From IMG/VR virus record IMGVR_UViG_3300020380_000001, positions 186,001 through 250,000 of that record: a stretch of 64,000 nucleotides of DNA; one strand, given 5' to 3'. Positions 1-6,339 of this stretch are shown here, piece after piece. Each line of letters begins with the position of its first letter. The stretch's first letter is position 1. A program made the translations under genes and the position numbers. The notes below the pieces were generated by a model that saw only the letters and a list, made by a program, of their open reading frames with translations, was not told where the DNA came from and ran no database searches. The DNA comes from a virus.

Positions 1-33
1 TCCTTATGGTATACGAATATTTATGCATTTGAT

Positions 34-330
34 TTAATGCTCGAAAATATCGTCGCAGGTTATTTCACCATCAATTACGGCTCTAACTAGCGCACGTTTT
101 TCGTCAGCTTTTCCAATAACAGGACAACCAGCAGTTTCAAAGTAAAAATCACACTTATTGCAGCCTGCGTTGGTTGAGCCTGATACAAAATCTTCGAACG
201 TTGGTGTCATCATGGCCAGCGCTTGCTCGCGCTGCATATCATACGAAGCAACAACCTTATCAATAGCGGTTGCTAGATGATTGATGAACCATGCTCGTAG
301 ATCATCTGAAATCTTTATGCCTTTACGCAT
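34..330 (-). CDS. Hypothetical protein, 98 aa
   Basis: I do not recognise this family. It is a soluble, acidic protein with three cysteines near residues 57-69 (CNKC then C nine residues on), which could bind metal, though no full motif is visible. The start is supported by a GAGG ribosome site 8 nt upstream. A sigma70-like promoter with a 16-bp spacer lies at 365-392. It lacks the capsid-targeting-like N-terminus of several neighbours. Confidence 0.7.
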   Translation of the reverse strand: MRKGIKISDDLRAWFINHLATAIDKVVASYDMQREQALAMMTPTFEDFVSGSTNAGCNKCDFYFETAGCPVIGKADEKRALVRAVIDGEITCDDIFEH

Positions 331-364
331 AAGTAAACCTCATATGCTATCTAAACATAGTCTT

Positions 365-392
365 AGTATAAGGCCTTTTTTAGTATTGTAAA
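365..392 (-). promoter_or_regulatory. Host-like (early-type) promoter
   Basis: On the minus strand TTTACA and TATACT are separated by exactly 16 bp, about 35 nt upstream of the 98-aa gene. The same 16-bp spacing recurs in the other early-type promoters of this window. Confidence 0.55.
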
Positions 393-406
393 GACTTATC
401 TGACAT

Positions 407-440
407 AAAAAATGCGGCTAACTTTCGTTGCCGCATTTTT
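407..440 (-). terminator. Rho-independent terminator
   Basis: A GC-rich hairpin (ATGCGGC pairing with GCCGCAT) is followed by a T-run on the minus strand. It sits directly after the 136-aa gene. The A-run on the other side makes it potentially bidirectional. Confidence 0.85.
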
Positions 441-459
441 GTGAACTGCTTAAGTTAAA

Positions 460-870
460 TTAACGTGCAGTACGCATAATTGTGGCATAAATTTCTAACA
501 AGTCGTTGAGTTGGAAAACTTCTTCTTGTAGAAAGTCGATTGCTTCCATAGCAACGTCATTGCCGTAGCCTACGCGCTTAGCCCAATCAAAAAAGTACTG
601 CTCAACAGCACGGTATTGATCGTCGCTAGCTGAACCGAAGTTAGTAACACCGAATTGCTTAAGGAAGCGGCCAGGACGGCGGCGTTTCATTTCAGCTGTG
701 ATTTCCCACGCTACGTGAACGATTTGCTCAGGTGAACCATAGTCGCTTGCAGCGTCCATAACTTCGTCAGAATCAAGTGTTGCGCCAGGTAGGGCAGCAA
801 TGTCAGCAGCATATTGGCCAACTTCTGAGTCGTCTTCAGTCATAAGGTTCATAATTTTTCTCATATCCAT
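460..870 (-). CDS. Putative internal head protein with capsid-targeting-like N-terminus, 136 aa
   Basis: Function unknown. The N-terminus MDMRKIMNLMTEDDSE belongs to the recurring 'MRKxMNLME' peptide seen in six other genes of this window; the acidic residue after the hydrophobic stretch resembles a T4 gp21-type cleavage site ([LIV]-x-E). The remainder is an acidic helical protein ending TIMRTAR. The start is fixed by GGAG 8 nt upstream. Two copies of the late-type octamer (939-946, 1014-1021) lie upstream, and a terminator follows. Packaging in the head is inferred, not shown. Confidence 0.75.
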   Translation of the reverse strand: MDMRKIMNLMTEDDSEVGQYAADIAALPGATLDSDEVMDAASDYGSPEQIVHVAWEITAEMKRRRPGRFLKQFGVTNFGSASDDQYRAVEQYFFDWAKRVGYGNDVAMEAIDFLQEEVFQLNDLLEIYATIMRTAR

Positions 871-938
871 AAAGCTGTCTCCTTTAAAATGCTAATTGGA
901 ATGTTTGTCGCTTGCATATTTCGCATAACTTACAAGAG

Positions 939-946
939 TATTTAGT
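939..946 (-). promoter_or_regulatory. Late-promoter-like octamer ACTAAATA
   Basis: The minus strand reads ACTAAATA about 70 nt upstream of the 136-aa gene. The octamer resembles the T4 late promoter TATAAATA and recurs upstream of structural genes across the window. Confidence 0.5.
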
Positions 947-1013
947 AAAGTTCTATCGTTGTCGATAATTAACGGTTCAATTTACTCTTTTTGTATTACT
1001 ATCTAAAGTAACG

Positions 1014-1021
1014 TATTTAGT
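1014..1021 (-). promoter_or_regulatory. Late-promoter-like octamer ACTAAATA (second copy)
   Basis: A second exact ACTAAATA on the minus strand lies 75 nt further upstream, between the 66-aa and 136-aa genes. Confidence 0.45.
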
Positions 1022-1049
1022 GCCTTGTTACAAAGCAAGCTTCAATTAT

Positions 1050-1250
1050 TTATCGCCTTATCAGTTCTATGCTACATTTTCGCTTTATTTTGGCAGAAAG
1101 TTTTCTTGCTTTAGTCTGTAAGCGATGCCACTCAATGGCAATTTCGTTATCGTGGTCACTTTCTATATGCAACATTCTTTCTTCAAGTTCACCGATGCGA
1201 TCGAAAACTTTGGCTTCTTTCTTAAGCAGTTTCAGGAGTTTATGTGACAT
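1050..1250 (-). CDS. Small coiled-coil protein, 66 aa
   Basis: Unrecognised, highly charged and lysine/glutamate-rich, with a heptad-like pattern over most of its length suggesting a helix or coiled coil. It lies directly downstream of tRNA-Arg and could be transcribed with it. An AGG ribosome site lies 9 nt before the ATG. The overlapping plus-strand frame lacks a ribosome site and looks like a shadow. Confidence 0.6.
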   Translation of the reverse strand: MSHKLLKLLKKEAKVFDRIGELEERMLHIESDHDNEIAIEWHRLQTKARKLSAKIKRKCSIELIRR

Positions 1251-1265
1251 GATGTGCCTATAATA

Positions 1266-1342
1266 TGGCAGGTGCGGCAGGATTCGAACCTGCGACCCTT
1301 GGCTTAGAAGGCCAATGCTCTATCCAGCTGCGCTACGCACCC
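1266..1342 (-). tRNA. tRNA-Arg(TCT)
   Basis: Full cloverleaf with acceptor GGGTGCG (G1-T72 wobble), anticodon loop CTTCTAA, a normal T-loop TTCGAAT and an encoded CCA. Reads AGA/AGG codons. Confidence 0.95.
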
Positions 1343-1354
1343 ATTAAAGATGGT

Positions 1355-1648
1355 TTAATCAAACGGCCAGTTCGGGTCTCGTTCTGAGAATTCCATCATA
1401 GAGCCATGGAATTCAAGGTTAATTGAACCTACCTTAGCTTCATGGTAAAATATCCCTATCACCGAGTCGTCTTGGTTGTATATCACCTCAACACGGTGCC
1501 CGTCAATTTCTGACTGTTCGATGTCGTCGCTACTAACCTCCATAGTGAGGTCTTCCCAACGACTGTAATTAACTTTTTTGAAGTTTCCGGATTCAGTAAG
1601 TGGCTTACCTTCCATCACGTTCATAAATCCACGCATTGTATCTGACAT
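1355..1648 (-). CDS. Putative internal head protein with capsid-targeting-like N-terminus, 97 aa
   Basis: The N-terminus MSDTMRGFMNVMEGKP carries the shared peptide, with VME as the likely cleavage position. The mature part would be a small, acidic, tryptophan-containing beta-rich domain of unknown function. AGGA precedes the start by about 10 nt, and an exact late-type octamer lies 26 nt upstream at 1674-1681. tRNA-Arg follows immediately. The role as a packaged protein is inferred from the peptide and promoter type. Confidence 0.75.
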   Translation of the reverse strand: MSDTMRGFMNVMEGKPLTESGNFKKVNYSRWEDLTMEVSSDDIEQSEIDGHRVEVIYNQDDSVIGIFYHEAKVGSINLEFHGSMMEFSERDPNWPFD

Positions 1649-1673
1649 ATTGAGTTATCCTATATAATGTACG

Positions 1674-1681
1674 TATTTAGT
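1674..1681 (-). promoter_or_regulatory. Late-promoter-like octamer ACTAAATA
   Basis: Exact minus-strand ACTAAATA 26 nt upstream of the 97-aa gene start. Confidence 0.55.
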
Positions 1682-1706
1682 GACAGAGGCTTCTTCACTG
1701 TATAAT

Positions 1707-1868
1707 TCAAAGATTAAAGTAGCGGTTTCTATCTTCAATACTAGGGGTCAGTTTACGCGTGGTTTCGCGAAACTTTTCTTCTTGTTCACGCACACTGCGC
1801 CAAAACTCTAGACCCTCTTCTTTAGTGGGTTCATGTTCAGAAAGTGCTTTCAGTAACTCGTCATCCAT
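1707..1868 (-). CDS. Small hypothetical protein, 53 aa
   Basis: A short gene beginning MDDELLKALSEHEPTK, highly charged and helical. Its ATG overlaps the stop of the upstream 57-aa gene by one base (TAATG), a typical translational coupling arrangement that supports it as real. Function unknown. Confidence 0.65.
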   Translation of the reverse strand: MDDELLKALSEHEPTKEEGLEFWRSVREQEEKFRETTRKLTPSIEDRNRYFNL

Positions 1869-2041
1869 TATTTCGACTCACTCTCGTGTATCTTCTTCCA
1901 CTGTTCAACAGCATCAAAAAACAAGTCACTCACGGCATCAGCGCCGGCATCAGCAATAGATATCATTGTTTCCGAGTCGTTCCACTGCGAAAGCCACTTC
2001 ATGGTTTCATCAAACCATTTAATTTTATCTTCGTCTGTCAT
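1868..2041 (-). CDS. Small hypothetical protein, 57 aa
   Basis: I use the ATG at 2041 (MTDEDKIKWFDETMKW) because AAGG lies 10 nt upstream; a longer frame from 2092 would run into the tRNA-Leu region without a ribosome site. The protein is acidic and tryptophan-rich, of unknown function, and is coupled to the following 53-aa gene by a TAATG overlap. Confidence 0.6.
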   Translation of the reverse strand: MTDEDKIKWFDETMKWLSQWNDSETMISIADAGADAVSDLFFDAVEQWKKIHESESK

Positions 2042-2084
2042 TATGTATACGCCTTTAAAACAGTACACACTTGCAAATTTAATT

Positions 2085-2172
2085 TGGTGCACGGAGTGGG
2101 ACTCGAACCCACACGCCCATTACGGACAGGAGATTTTAAGTCTCCCACGACTACCAATTCCATCACCCGTGC
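2085..2172 (-). tRNA. tRNA-Leu(TAA)
   Basis: Class II tRNA with a long variable arm, acceptor GCACGGG, anticodon loop CTTAAAA, A73 and encoded CCA. A normal leucine tRNA. Confidence 0.95.
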
Positions 2173-2183
2173 ATGAAAGACAG

Positions 2184-2615
2184 TTAGATAACTGTCTTTG
2201 CGATTGTTGAAGCCGATCTACCGTCGTATAAACCTTCGTGATTAGCTTTAAGGTGCTTCATCACTTGGCCCATATTACAACCTGGGTTGGCTTCTACGAA
2301 TGAAACGATTGTGCCTCTCAGCTCATCTTCATTCATCTGTTTAGGAATGTACCCGTTTACCACATCAAGCTCAAGCTCATAAGCGGCAAGCTCGGATACC
2401 TGATTGCGCTCTTTCATGTTAGTGATAGTTTCATCAATTGACTTGACGAACTTTTTACACATCTGCACTACCTCTGCATCAGTCGATAGACGCTTACCAT
2501 CGTCTAAGCCGATGCGCGAAGCTTCAGAATACAACGTGGTTAAAATACTAACTCTGGCGCTGTCTCGTGCTTTCATAGCTGCCATACGGTCAGCCTTTAT
2601 CTTTTCTATCAACAT
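2184..2615 (-). CDS. YqeY/GatB-tail-like protein, 143 aa
   Basis: The order of features matches the YqeY family (GatB/YqeY domain): an N-terminal helical region beginning MLIEKIKADRMAAMKARD, a middle helix with KSIDETITNMKERNQ, the conserved 'GYIPKQMNEDEL' segment (family form EYLPKQLSEEEI) and a C-terminal module with 'GQVMKHLK'. In cells this domain is the tail of the GatB subunit of the tRNA-dependent amidotransferase; the stand-alone form has no settled activity. Its position inside the tRNA region is suggestive of a tRNA-linked role, which is inference. A GGA ribosome site precedes the ATG. Confidence 0.8.
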   Translation of the reverse strand: MLIEKIKADRMAAMKARDSARVSILTTLYSEASRIGLDDGKRLSTDAEVVQMCKKFVKSIDETITNMKERNQVSELAAYELELDVVNGYIPKQMNEDELRGTIVSFVEANPGCNMGQVMKHLKANHEGLYDGRSASTIAKTVI

Positions 2616-2632
2616 TTCTATGTTTCCTTCGG

Positions 2633-2863
2633 TTATGTGCCAGCCACCGTGTCGTGGTAAGCGGTGTCGAGTTTCCCGACAACTTTTACTTTCATAATAC
2701 GGTGCGGCGGATAGTGTTCAAAATAATCTTCGCCTTCGGGGTTTTCTGGATTGTGGCGATAGCCAGTTGCAACAATAGCGGAAGAGTGTTCGCGGGCTTT
2801 GCTTTCGTTCGACACGTTGTATTTGAATACTCGGCCGTCGTCGATGTAAACTTGGATTTCCAT
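2633..2863 (-). CDS. Small hypothetical protein, 76 aa
   Basis: The start at 2863 (MEIQVYIDDGRVFKY) has GGAG 8 nt upstream and is preferred over a longer frame from 2911. The protein looks like a small alpha/beta domain with a central 'EHYPPHRIMKVKVVGK' segment. No family recognised. Confidence 0.65.
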   Translation of the reverse strand: MEIQVYIDDGRVFKYNVSNESKAREHSSAIVATGYRHNPENPEGEDYFEHYPPHRIMKVKVVGKLDTAYHDTVAGT

Positions 2864-2935
2864 TAGTGTTACTCCGTGTATGTAGAAATGCAGGATCATG
2901 TCGCCAAACACTCACCTGCATTGAGGACAAACTAA

Positions 2936-3268
2936 TTAATAATCGTCGGTAGGATCAAACACAAGATAAGTATAACGGCCGCCATATGCATTCACTGTGT
3001 GAATACGAGCGTATACACCACCCTCGGTGTCTACTCCACGATTACTACCGTATGCTACTTGTACCCGGGATCCGTGCTTGGCTTTCACTTTTTGCAAGTC
3101 ACTGATCAACTCGTCGATGTCATGTGCGCCAGATATTCTGTCGCCTGCATCGTCGTGCGGCACATCTTCGTCGTCATCCGGCATGTCGTAATCTTCGTTT
3201 ACGGCTTTAACTGGCATGCCAGTGTCCGGATCTAGACCTTCTAATATTCTGCGTATGCGCTCTGACAT
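2936..3268 (-). CDS. Putative internal head protein with ILE cleavage-like site, 110 aa
   Basis: The N-terminus MSERIRRILEGLDPDTG is a divergent form of the shared peptide (ILE then G). A very acidic, low-complexity stretch follows (roughly residues 24-45), then a C-terminal domain with 'VQVAYGSNRG'. AGGAG lies 6 nt before the ATG, and a variant octamer (CTTAAATA) lies at 3302-3309. Packaging is inferred. Confidence 0.65.
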   Translation of the reverse strand: MSERIRRILEGLDPDTGMPVKAVNEDYDMPDDDEDVPHDDAGDRISGAHDIDELISDLQKVKAKHGSRVQVAYGSNRGVDTEGGVYARIHTVNAYGGRYTYLVFDPTDDY

Positions 3269-3301
3269 ATAAATCTCCTAAATGCTAATCTCAGATATCT
3301 T

Positions 3302-3309
3302 TATTTAAG
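3302..3309 (-). promoter_or_regulatory. Variant late-promoter-like octamer CTTAAATA
   Basis: A one-step variant of the octamer, 34 nt upstream of the 110-aa gene. Confidence 0.35.
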
Positions 3310-3322
3310 CAAGTAGAGAAAA

Positions 3323-3397
3323 TGGTAGAGACACCGTGGGTCGAACACGGAGCACCAGCCTTATGAGGGCCGGGCGAATACCAGCCATTCTGTCTCT
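3323..3397 (-). tRNA. tRNA-Met(CAT), elongator or Ile2
   Basis: Acceptor AGAGACA/TGTCTCT, anticodon loop CTCATAA in a 5-bp stem, T-loop TTCGACC, A73 and encoded CCA. The paired position 1-72 rules against an initiator. Isoleucine (lysidine-modified CAT) cannot be excluded. Confidence 0.85.
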
Positions 3398-3403
3398 AGT
3401 ATT

Positions 3404-3493
3404 TGGCGGAGAGTACAGGATTCGAACCTGTGCGCCCCTTTCGGGACTCTCGATTAGCAGTCGAGCGCGATAGACCTACTCTGCCAACTCTCC
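3404..3493 (-). tRNA. tRNA-Ser(GCT)
   Basis: Class II tRNA, acceptor GGAGAGT, anticodon loop CTGCTAA, long variable arm, G73 and encoded CCA. Confidence 0.95.
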
Positions 3494-3500
3494 TTTAAAC

Positions 3501-3597
3501 TGGTACCAGGTACGGGATTCGAACCCGCAGGGTCATTATTACAGACCGCGACAAACACTTTAATGATGCCGCGCCTTCCCATTCGGCGCAACCTAGT
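3501..3597 (-). tRNA. Class II tRNA-like gene, anticodon unclear (UUA by position)
   Basis: Acceptor ACTAGGT/ACCTGGT, strong D-stem, T-stem with a normal TTCGAAT loop, A73 and encoded CCA are all present, with a variable hairpin GGTC/GACC. The anticodon stem is weak (GGCAT/GTGTT, three G-T pairs) and its 7-nt loop is CATTAAA, which places A instead of U at position 33 and UUA as anticodon. That would read the UAA stop. A leucine UAA reading needs a one-base shift. It may be a degenerate leucine or tyrosine tRNA. Confidence 0.6.
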
Positions 3598-3598
3598 A

Positions 3599-3692
3599 TG
3601 GCGGTGAGGGTGGGATTCGAACCCACGGCCGATGTTGCCACCGACGTTTGATTTCAAGTCAAGTGCAATAAACCAGACTCTGCCACCTCACC
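3599..3692 (-). tRNA. tRNA-Ser(TGA)
   Basis: Class II tRNA, acceptor GGTGAGG, anticodon loop CTTGAAA, long variable arm, G73 and encoded CCA. Separated from the next tRNA-like gene by one base. Confidence 0.93.
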
Positions 3693-3700
3693 ATAAACCT

Positions 3701-3829
3701 TTACAAGCTGTTTATATCAGCTATTGCTTCTTTAAGAGATTCACGCGCACGCTTTTCGCGCTCGAGTTCTTCAACTCTTTTTTCTAGCTTTTTTACAAGC
3801 TTAACAAGATCACCGTGTGTCATTGTCAT
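3701..3829 (-). CDS. Small coiled-coil protein, 42 aa
   Basis: A short frame starting MTMTHGDLVKLVKKLEKR and continuing as a lysine/glutamate heptad pattern, so probably a single helix. AGG lies 7 nt before the first ATG. It sits between the serine tRNA and a strong hairpin. Function unknown. Confidence 0.6.
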   Translation of the reverse strand: MTMTHGDLVKLVKKLEKRVEELEREKRARESLKEAIADINSL

Positions 3830-3852
3830 TGTGAACCTCTATTTAATATGGA

Positions 3853-3886
3853 GCCGGCCCTGCGATACAACAGGGGATCACCCGGC
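3853..3886 (-). other. Strong GC hairpin between small gene and tRNA-Val
   Basis: GCCGG and CCCTG pair with CAGGG and CCGGC around an 8-nt loop, leaving a 6-nt bulge. There is no T-run, so it is not a typical terminator. It might be a processing signal or a tRNA remnant. Confidence 0.4.
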
Positions 3887-3895
3887 ATTGTAAAC

Positions 3896-3970
3896 TGGTA
3901 GGTTAGGTGAGTATCGAACTCACTACAACTGATTTGTAAGAACAGCGCCTCACCTGTCGGCCTCTAACCT
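3896..3970 (-). tRNA. tRNA-Val(TAC)
   Basis: Acceptor AGGTTAG/CTAACCT, anticodon loop CTTACAA, T-loop TTCGATA, A73 and encoded CCA. One mismatch in the anticodon stem (30-40). Its first seven bases overlap the stop of the HNH gene. Confidence 0.85.
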
Positions 3971-4477
3971 GATGATTTATATTCTCGTAAATACTTGTTT
4001 CTTTTCGAGATCTTTTTATACCTACTACCGGCACCTTTGGCACCCCATGTGTCGGTTTGCGTATGACAATTAGGGCAAAGTAATCTACAATTACTTGGTA
4101 AATTATTGTCACTATCGCCGTCTATGTGATCTAGCTGCAAAGTCAACGGCTTATTGTTCCACATAGTACCGAGGCCGCACTCACTGCATACCGAACCGTA
4201 TTTCTCGACCAAGTATCGTTTAATATTGCCGCCAAGGCCTGCTTCTATTTTGGGAACCTCTTTATTTTCCCAGTCCCATGACAACTTACACTCCAAATCA
4301 CAATACGTGTTGCCTTTTTTATGGGATATATCAGATCCGCAATACCTACAGTGCACTTCTTTCTTTTTTCTGGCACCGGGCCTGTACCTCACAGATTTGC
4401 CGCACGAGCTTTTATGCCCGATATACTTGTGCCTATTCGTGTAAAACTTCGCCGCAATCGCAAATATATTTTTTCAT
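3964..4477 (-). pseudogene. HNH endonuclease, apparently frameshifted near its start
   Basis: The long open frame (3964-4392, 142 aa from a GTG) has a zinc-ribbon-like 'HCRYCGSDI' segment and a C-terminal HNH domain: LQLDHIDGD (His ~89), an Asn near 101 and the 'CPNCH' pair ending in His ~110. Translation of bases upstream gives 'NRHKYIGHKSSCGKS' in the same frame, while an ATG at 4477 gives 'MKKYICDCGE' in another frame. Joined, they would form a normal zinc-ribbon N-terminus, so a 1- or 2-base indel near 4445 is likely. The intact C-terminus might still be made from the GTG. The 3' end overlaps tRNA-Val and the 5' side abuts a truncated tRNA, as expected for a homing endonuclease in a tRNA array. 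Confidence 0.7.
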
Positions 4478-4482
4478 AAAAA

Positions 4483-4490
4483 TATTTAGC
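4483..4490 (-). promoter_or_regulatory. Late-promoter-like octamer GCTAAATA
   Basis: GCTAAATA lies only 6 nt before the ATG of the HNH reading frame. It may be coincidental. Confidence 0.25.
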
Positions 4491-4504
4491 AACTGCCTGA
4501 ATAA

Positions 4505-4543
4505 TCACGTCAAATAAGCACTCTGCCTCTGAGCTACGGATCT
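4505..4543 (-). pseudogene. Truncated tRNA (5' half only)
   Basis: The minus strand reads AGATCCG TA GCTC AGAGGCA GAGT and then an anticodon-like segment around TTTGACG, a clear tRNA 5' half (possibly Val GAC). No matching variable region, T-arm or 3' acceptor follows; the HNH reading frame begins instead. It looks like a tRNA broken by the endonuclease insertion. Confidence 0.6.
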
Positions 4544-4550
4544 ATAATTC

Positions 4551-4847
4551 TTAAACTGCTTCGTGTGTAAACTTACACATAACTCGGTAGAATACCTGCG
4601 TTGCAGCATACTTGTCGATATTGTCAAGAAACATTTGGAAGAACTTCTTCTCTGTGTCACTATTGTCCATAGCAACTGCTCTATTCAAAGTAGCTACGTA
4701 TGTTTCCCTAGGAATCAACATAAAGTTTGCGTATTCTACACGACCCCATTCAATTAACTGCTTAAATGTTTCGGGGTCTAACTCTGCTTTAAGCTCGTTG
4801 ACGCGCTCTGTAAGCTCGTCTATGAAGTTATTCTTGTAATCTTCCAT
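4551..4847 (-). CDS. Hypothetical protein, 98 aa
   Basis: An all-helical acidic protein beginning MEDYKNNFIDELTERVNELKAELD. No family recognised. A sigma70-like promoter with a 16-bp spacer (TTGTAA, TATTAT) lies just upstream, so early expression is likely. A GAG ribosome site lies 8 nt before the ATG. Confidence 0.7.
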   Translation of the reverse strand: MEDYKNNFIDELTERVNELKAELDPETFKQLIEWGRVEYANFMLIPRETYVATLNRAVAMDNSDTEKKFFQMFLDNIDKYAATQVFYRVMCKFTHEAV

Positions 4848-4872
4848 AATGTTACTCGTTAAGTTTTAATCT

Positions 4873-4900
4873 ATAATAGCACGTCTGTAGAAGCTTACAA
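4873..4900 (-). promoter_or_regulatory. Host-like (early-type) promoter
   Basis: TTGTAA and TATTAT separated by 16 bp on the minus strand, about 25 nt upstream of the 98-aa gene. Coordinates are within a few bases. Confidence 0.55.
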
Positions 4901-4966
4901 GAATAATTTCTAATTTATTTAAAAATAAAAAAGTGCCAAAGTAATTACTACAATGACACCTTAAAA

Positions 4967-5039
4967 TGGTTGCGGGTACAGGTAACGATCCTGCCGGTCC
5001 TGGGTTATGAGCCCTGGCTGAACACCGTGTTCACCCGCG
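4967..5039 (-). tRNA. Initiator tRNA-fMet(CAT)
   Basis: C1-A72 mismatch (CGCGGGT/ACCCGCA), three G-C pairs at the base of the anticodon stem (CAGGG CTCATAA CCCAG) and encoded CCA are initiator hallmarks. Unusually, the D-arm is a minimal GAACA-CGG-TGTTC hairpin and the T-loop is ATCGTTA, with A54 and A60 instead of T54. Confidence 0.85.
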
Positions 5040-5053
5040 ATAGATTTAAAAAT

Positions 5054-5132
5054 TGGTTGCAAGGGCGGGATTTGAACCCGCGTCCGCTAGGGTTATGAGC
5101 CCTGCCATCTGCCAGACTGATTGTACCTTACT
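5054..5132 (-). tRNA. tRNA(CAT), Met or Ile2, with A1-A72 mismatch
   Basis: Anticodon loop CTCATAA with GGG/CCC stem, normal T-arm (GCGGG TTCAAAT CCCGC) and encoded CCA. Position 1-72 is A-A in my alignment and the D-stem is weak, so it has partial initiator character. Confidence 0.75.
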
Positions 5133-5138
5133 ATTGTT

Positions 5139-5216
5139 TGGCACACCCTCCAGGATTCGAACCTGGGACCTTCGCGTTCGTAGCACGACATTCTAATCCA
5201 ACTGAACTAAGGGTGC
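5139..5216 (-). tRNA. tRNA-Arg(ACG)
   Basis: Acceptor GCACCCT/AGGGTGT, anticodon loop CTACGAA, normal T-loop, G73 and encoded CCA. Reads CGN codons after A34 deamination. Confidence 0.93.
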
Positions 5217-5225
5217 AATAAACTT

Positions 5226-5720
5226 TTAATCATTTTCGTCAAGAAGGATATCTGTTATAATCTCTTCAAATGCGTGGTAGTCTTCCATACCATCCCAATT
5301 GCCTTCGTTATAAAAAATATCCGTTGTTAGTGATACTATCTCGCGGCGACGGTTACGCGGTAATGCCTTCCATTCATCTATCGAAGTAACGCCTTCTCTG
5401 CGCAAGGTTGACAAAATAGCAACAGAAAAACTGTCGTCATTGTTGCCTGCCTTATTAGTATCACTTAGCACCGAATCTATCATATCAGCAAACATTGCTG
5501 AATCCGGCATCGCTTCATCGTCAATCCAACCATGATTGTAAAACAAGTCACTAGCTAGATCACCGTAGCGATATTTTTCGCGTCTTGATAACGCGTTCCA
5601 GTCAGCTAGCGTGTTGATATTATCACGAGCTAACATTTGTAACACACCCGACTTAACAGCGGCATCGCTGCCGCTAGTGTCTTCCATCAAGTTCATAAAT
5701 TTGCGCATCTGATCTGACAT
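5226..5720 (-). CDS. Putative internal head protein with duplicated domain, 164 aa
   Basis: N-terminus MSDQMRKFMNLMEDTSGS carries the shared peptide, with LME as the likely cleavage site. The rest is two copies of one ~60-residue helical domain: residues ~26-86 ('TLADWNALSRREKY...SDLFYNHG') and ~100-160 ('SIDEWKALPRNRRR...TDIFYNEG'). It is 9 nt downstream of the next paralogous-start gene and likely shares its late-type promoter. Function unknown. Confidence 0.75.
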   Translation of the reverse strand: MSDQMRKFMNLMEDTSGSDAAVKSGVLQMLARDNINTLADWNALSRREKYRYGDLASDLFYNHGWIDDEAMPDSAMFADMIDSVLSDTNKAGNNDDSFSVAILSTLRREGVTSIDEWKALPRNRRREIVSLTTDIFYNEGNWDGMEDYHAFEEIITDILLDEND

Positions 5721-5729
5721 AAATGTTCC

Positions 5730-6209
5730 TTATTTGATCTGCAATATGCTTGCCGCCTGTCGTAGCGCGACTTCGCGCATCGCTTGCGACTTGTATCTTT
5801 CTTGCATAAAACTCAAAAGTTGATTTATGCCATCTTCAAAATCATCATACGCAGAGTCAGGGTCACCAACACCATAAGCACCGATGATAACACCGTTAGC
5901 AAAGTATTCACCGTCTTCTGCTATTTCAAGAACCTCGGCTTCTTCTTTAGCTTGAGCAGCGTTAATAACCTTAGTAGCAAACTCGTACGGAGCCATAGCG
6001 CCATATGATAAGAGTTGCTTGCCTACTTTTTGCGTATAAGACTCTACTGAACCTTGTTCTATACCGTATATTAACGCTGACGCTTTATCGTAAAACTGAT
6101 CAACTGATATAGCATCAGAGTTTTCCGTAATAGCTGTGTCAATATTTTGATTCAATGGCCCGGACTGACCTTCCATTAAATTCATTATTTTGCGCATCTG
6201 ATCTGACAC
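5730..6209 (-). CDS. Putative internal head protein, 159 aa
   Basis: Starts with GTG (MSDQMRKIMNLMEGQSGP), supported by GGGAG 8 nt upstream. The shared peptide ends in LME-G, a good prohead-protease-like site. The mature part is helical and acidic, with no family recognised. A GTAAATAA variant of the late octamer lies about 30 nt upstream at 6239-6246. Confidence 0.75.
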   Translation of the reverse strand: MSDQMRKIMNLMEGQSGPLNQNIDTAITENSDAISVDQFYDKASALIYGIEQGSVESYTQKVGKQLLSYGAMAPYEFATKVINAAQAKEEAEVLEIAEDGEYFANGVIIGAYGVGDPDSAYDDFEDGINQLLSFMQERYKSQAMREVALRQAASILQIK

Positions 6210-6238
6210 TTAATATCTCCCATAAACTATTGTATAGC

Positions 6239-6246
6239 TTATTTAC
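6239..6246 (-). promoter_or_regulatory. Variant late-promoter-like element CGTAAATA
   Basis: CGTAAATAAGCTATA on the minus strand about 30 nt upstream of the 159-aa gene. The same sequence precedes the 280-aa gene at about 7386. Confidence 0.4.
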
Positions 6247-6256
6247 GCATTTAAGT

Positions 6257-6333
6257 TGGAAGGGGTGGCAGGATTCGAACCTGCGAGTACCGGGATCAAA
6301 GCCCGGGGCCTTAGACCGCTTGGCGACACCCCT
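6257..6333 (-). tRNA. tRNA-Gln(TTG)
   Basis: Acceptor AGGGGTG/CACCCCT, anticodon loop CTTTGAT, normal 5-nt variable loop and T-loop, T73 and encoded CCA. Confidence 0.94.
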
Positions 6334-6339
6334 ACAAAC

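Noticed and set aside
1844-2210. Plus-strand frames across tRNA-Leu
   Set aside because: They read the complement of a tRNA ('GLEPTRPLRTGDFKSPTTTNS' type), a common false gene in tRNA regions.
3501-3597. Recoded genetic code with UAA sense
   Set aside because: Genes throughout the window, including the 2,136-aa protein's neighbours, end with ordinary in-frame TAA; one doubtful anticodon is not enough.
4505-4543. Group I intron in a split tRNA
   Set aside because: No 3' tRNA half that would complete this 5' half is found after the HNH gene; the next tRNA is complete by itself.
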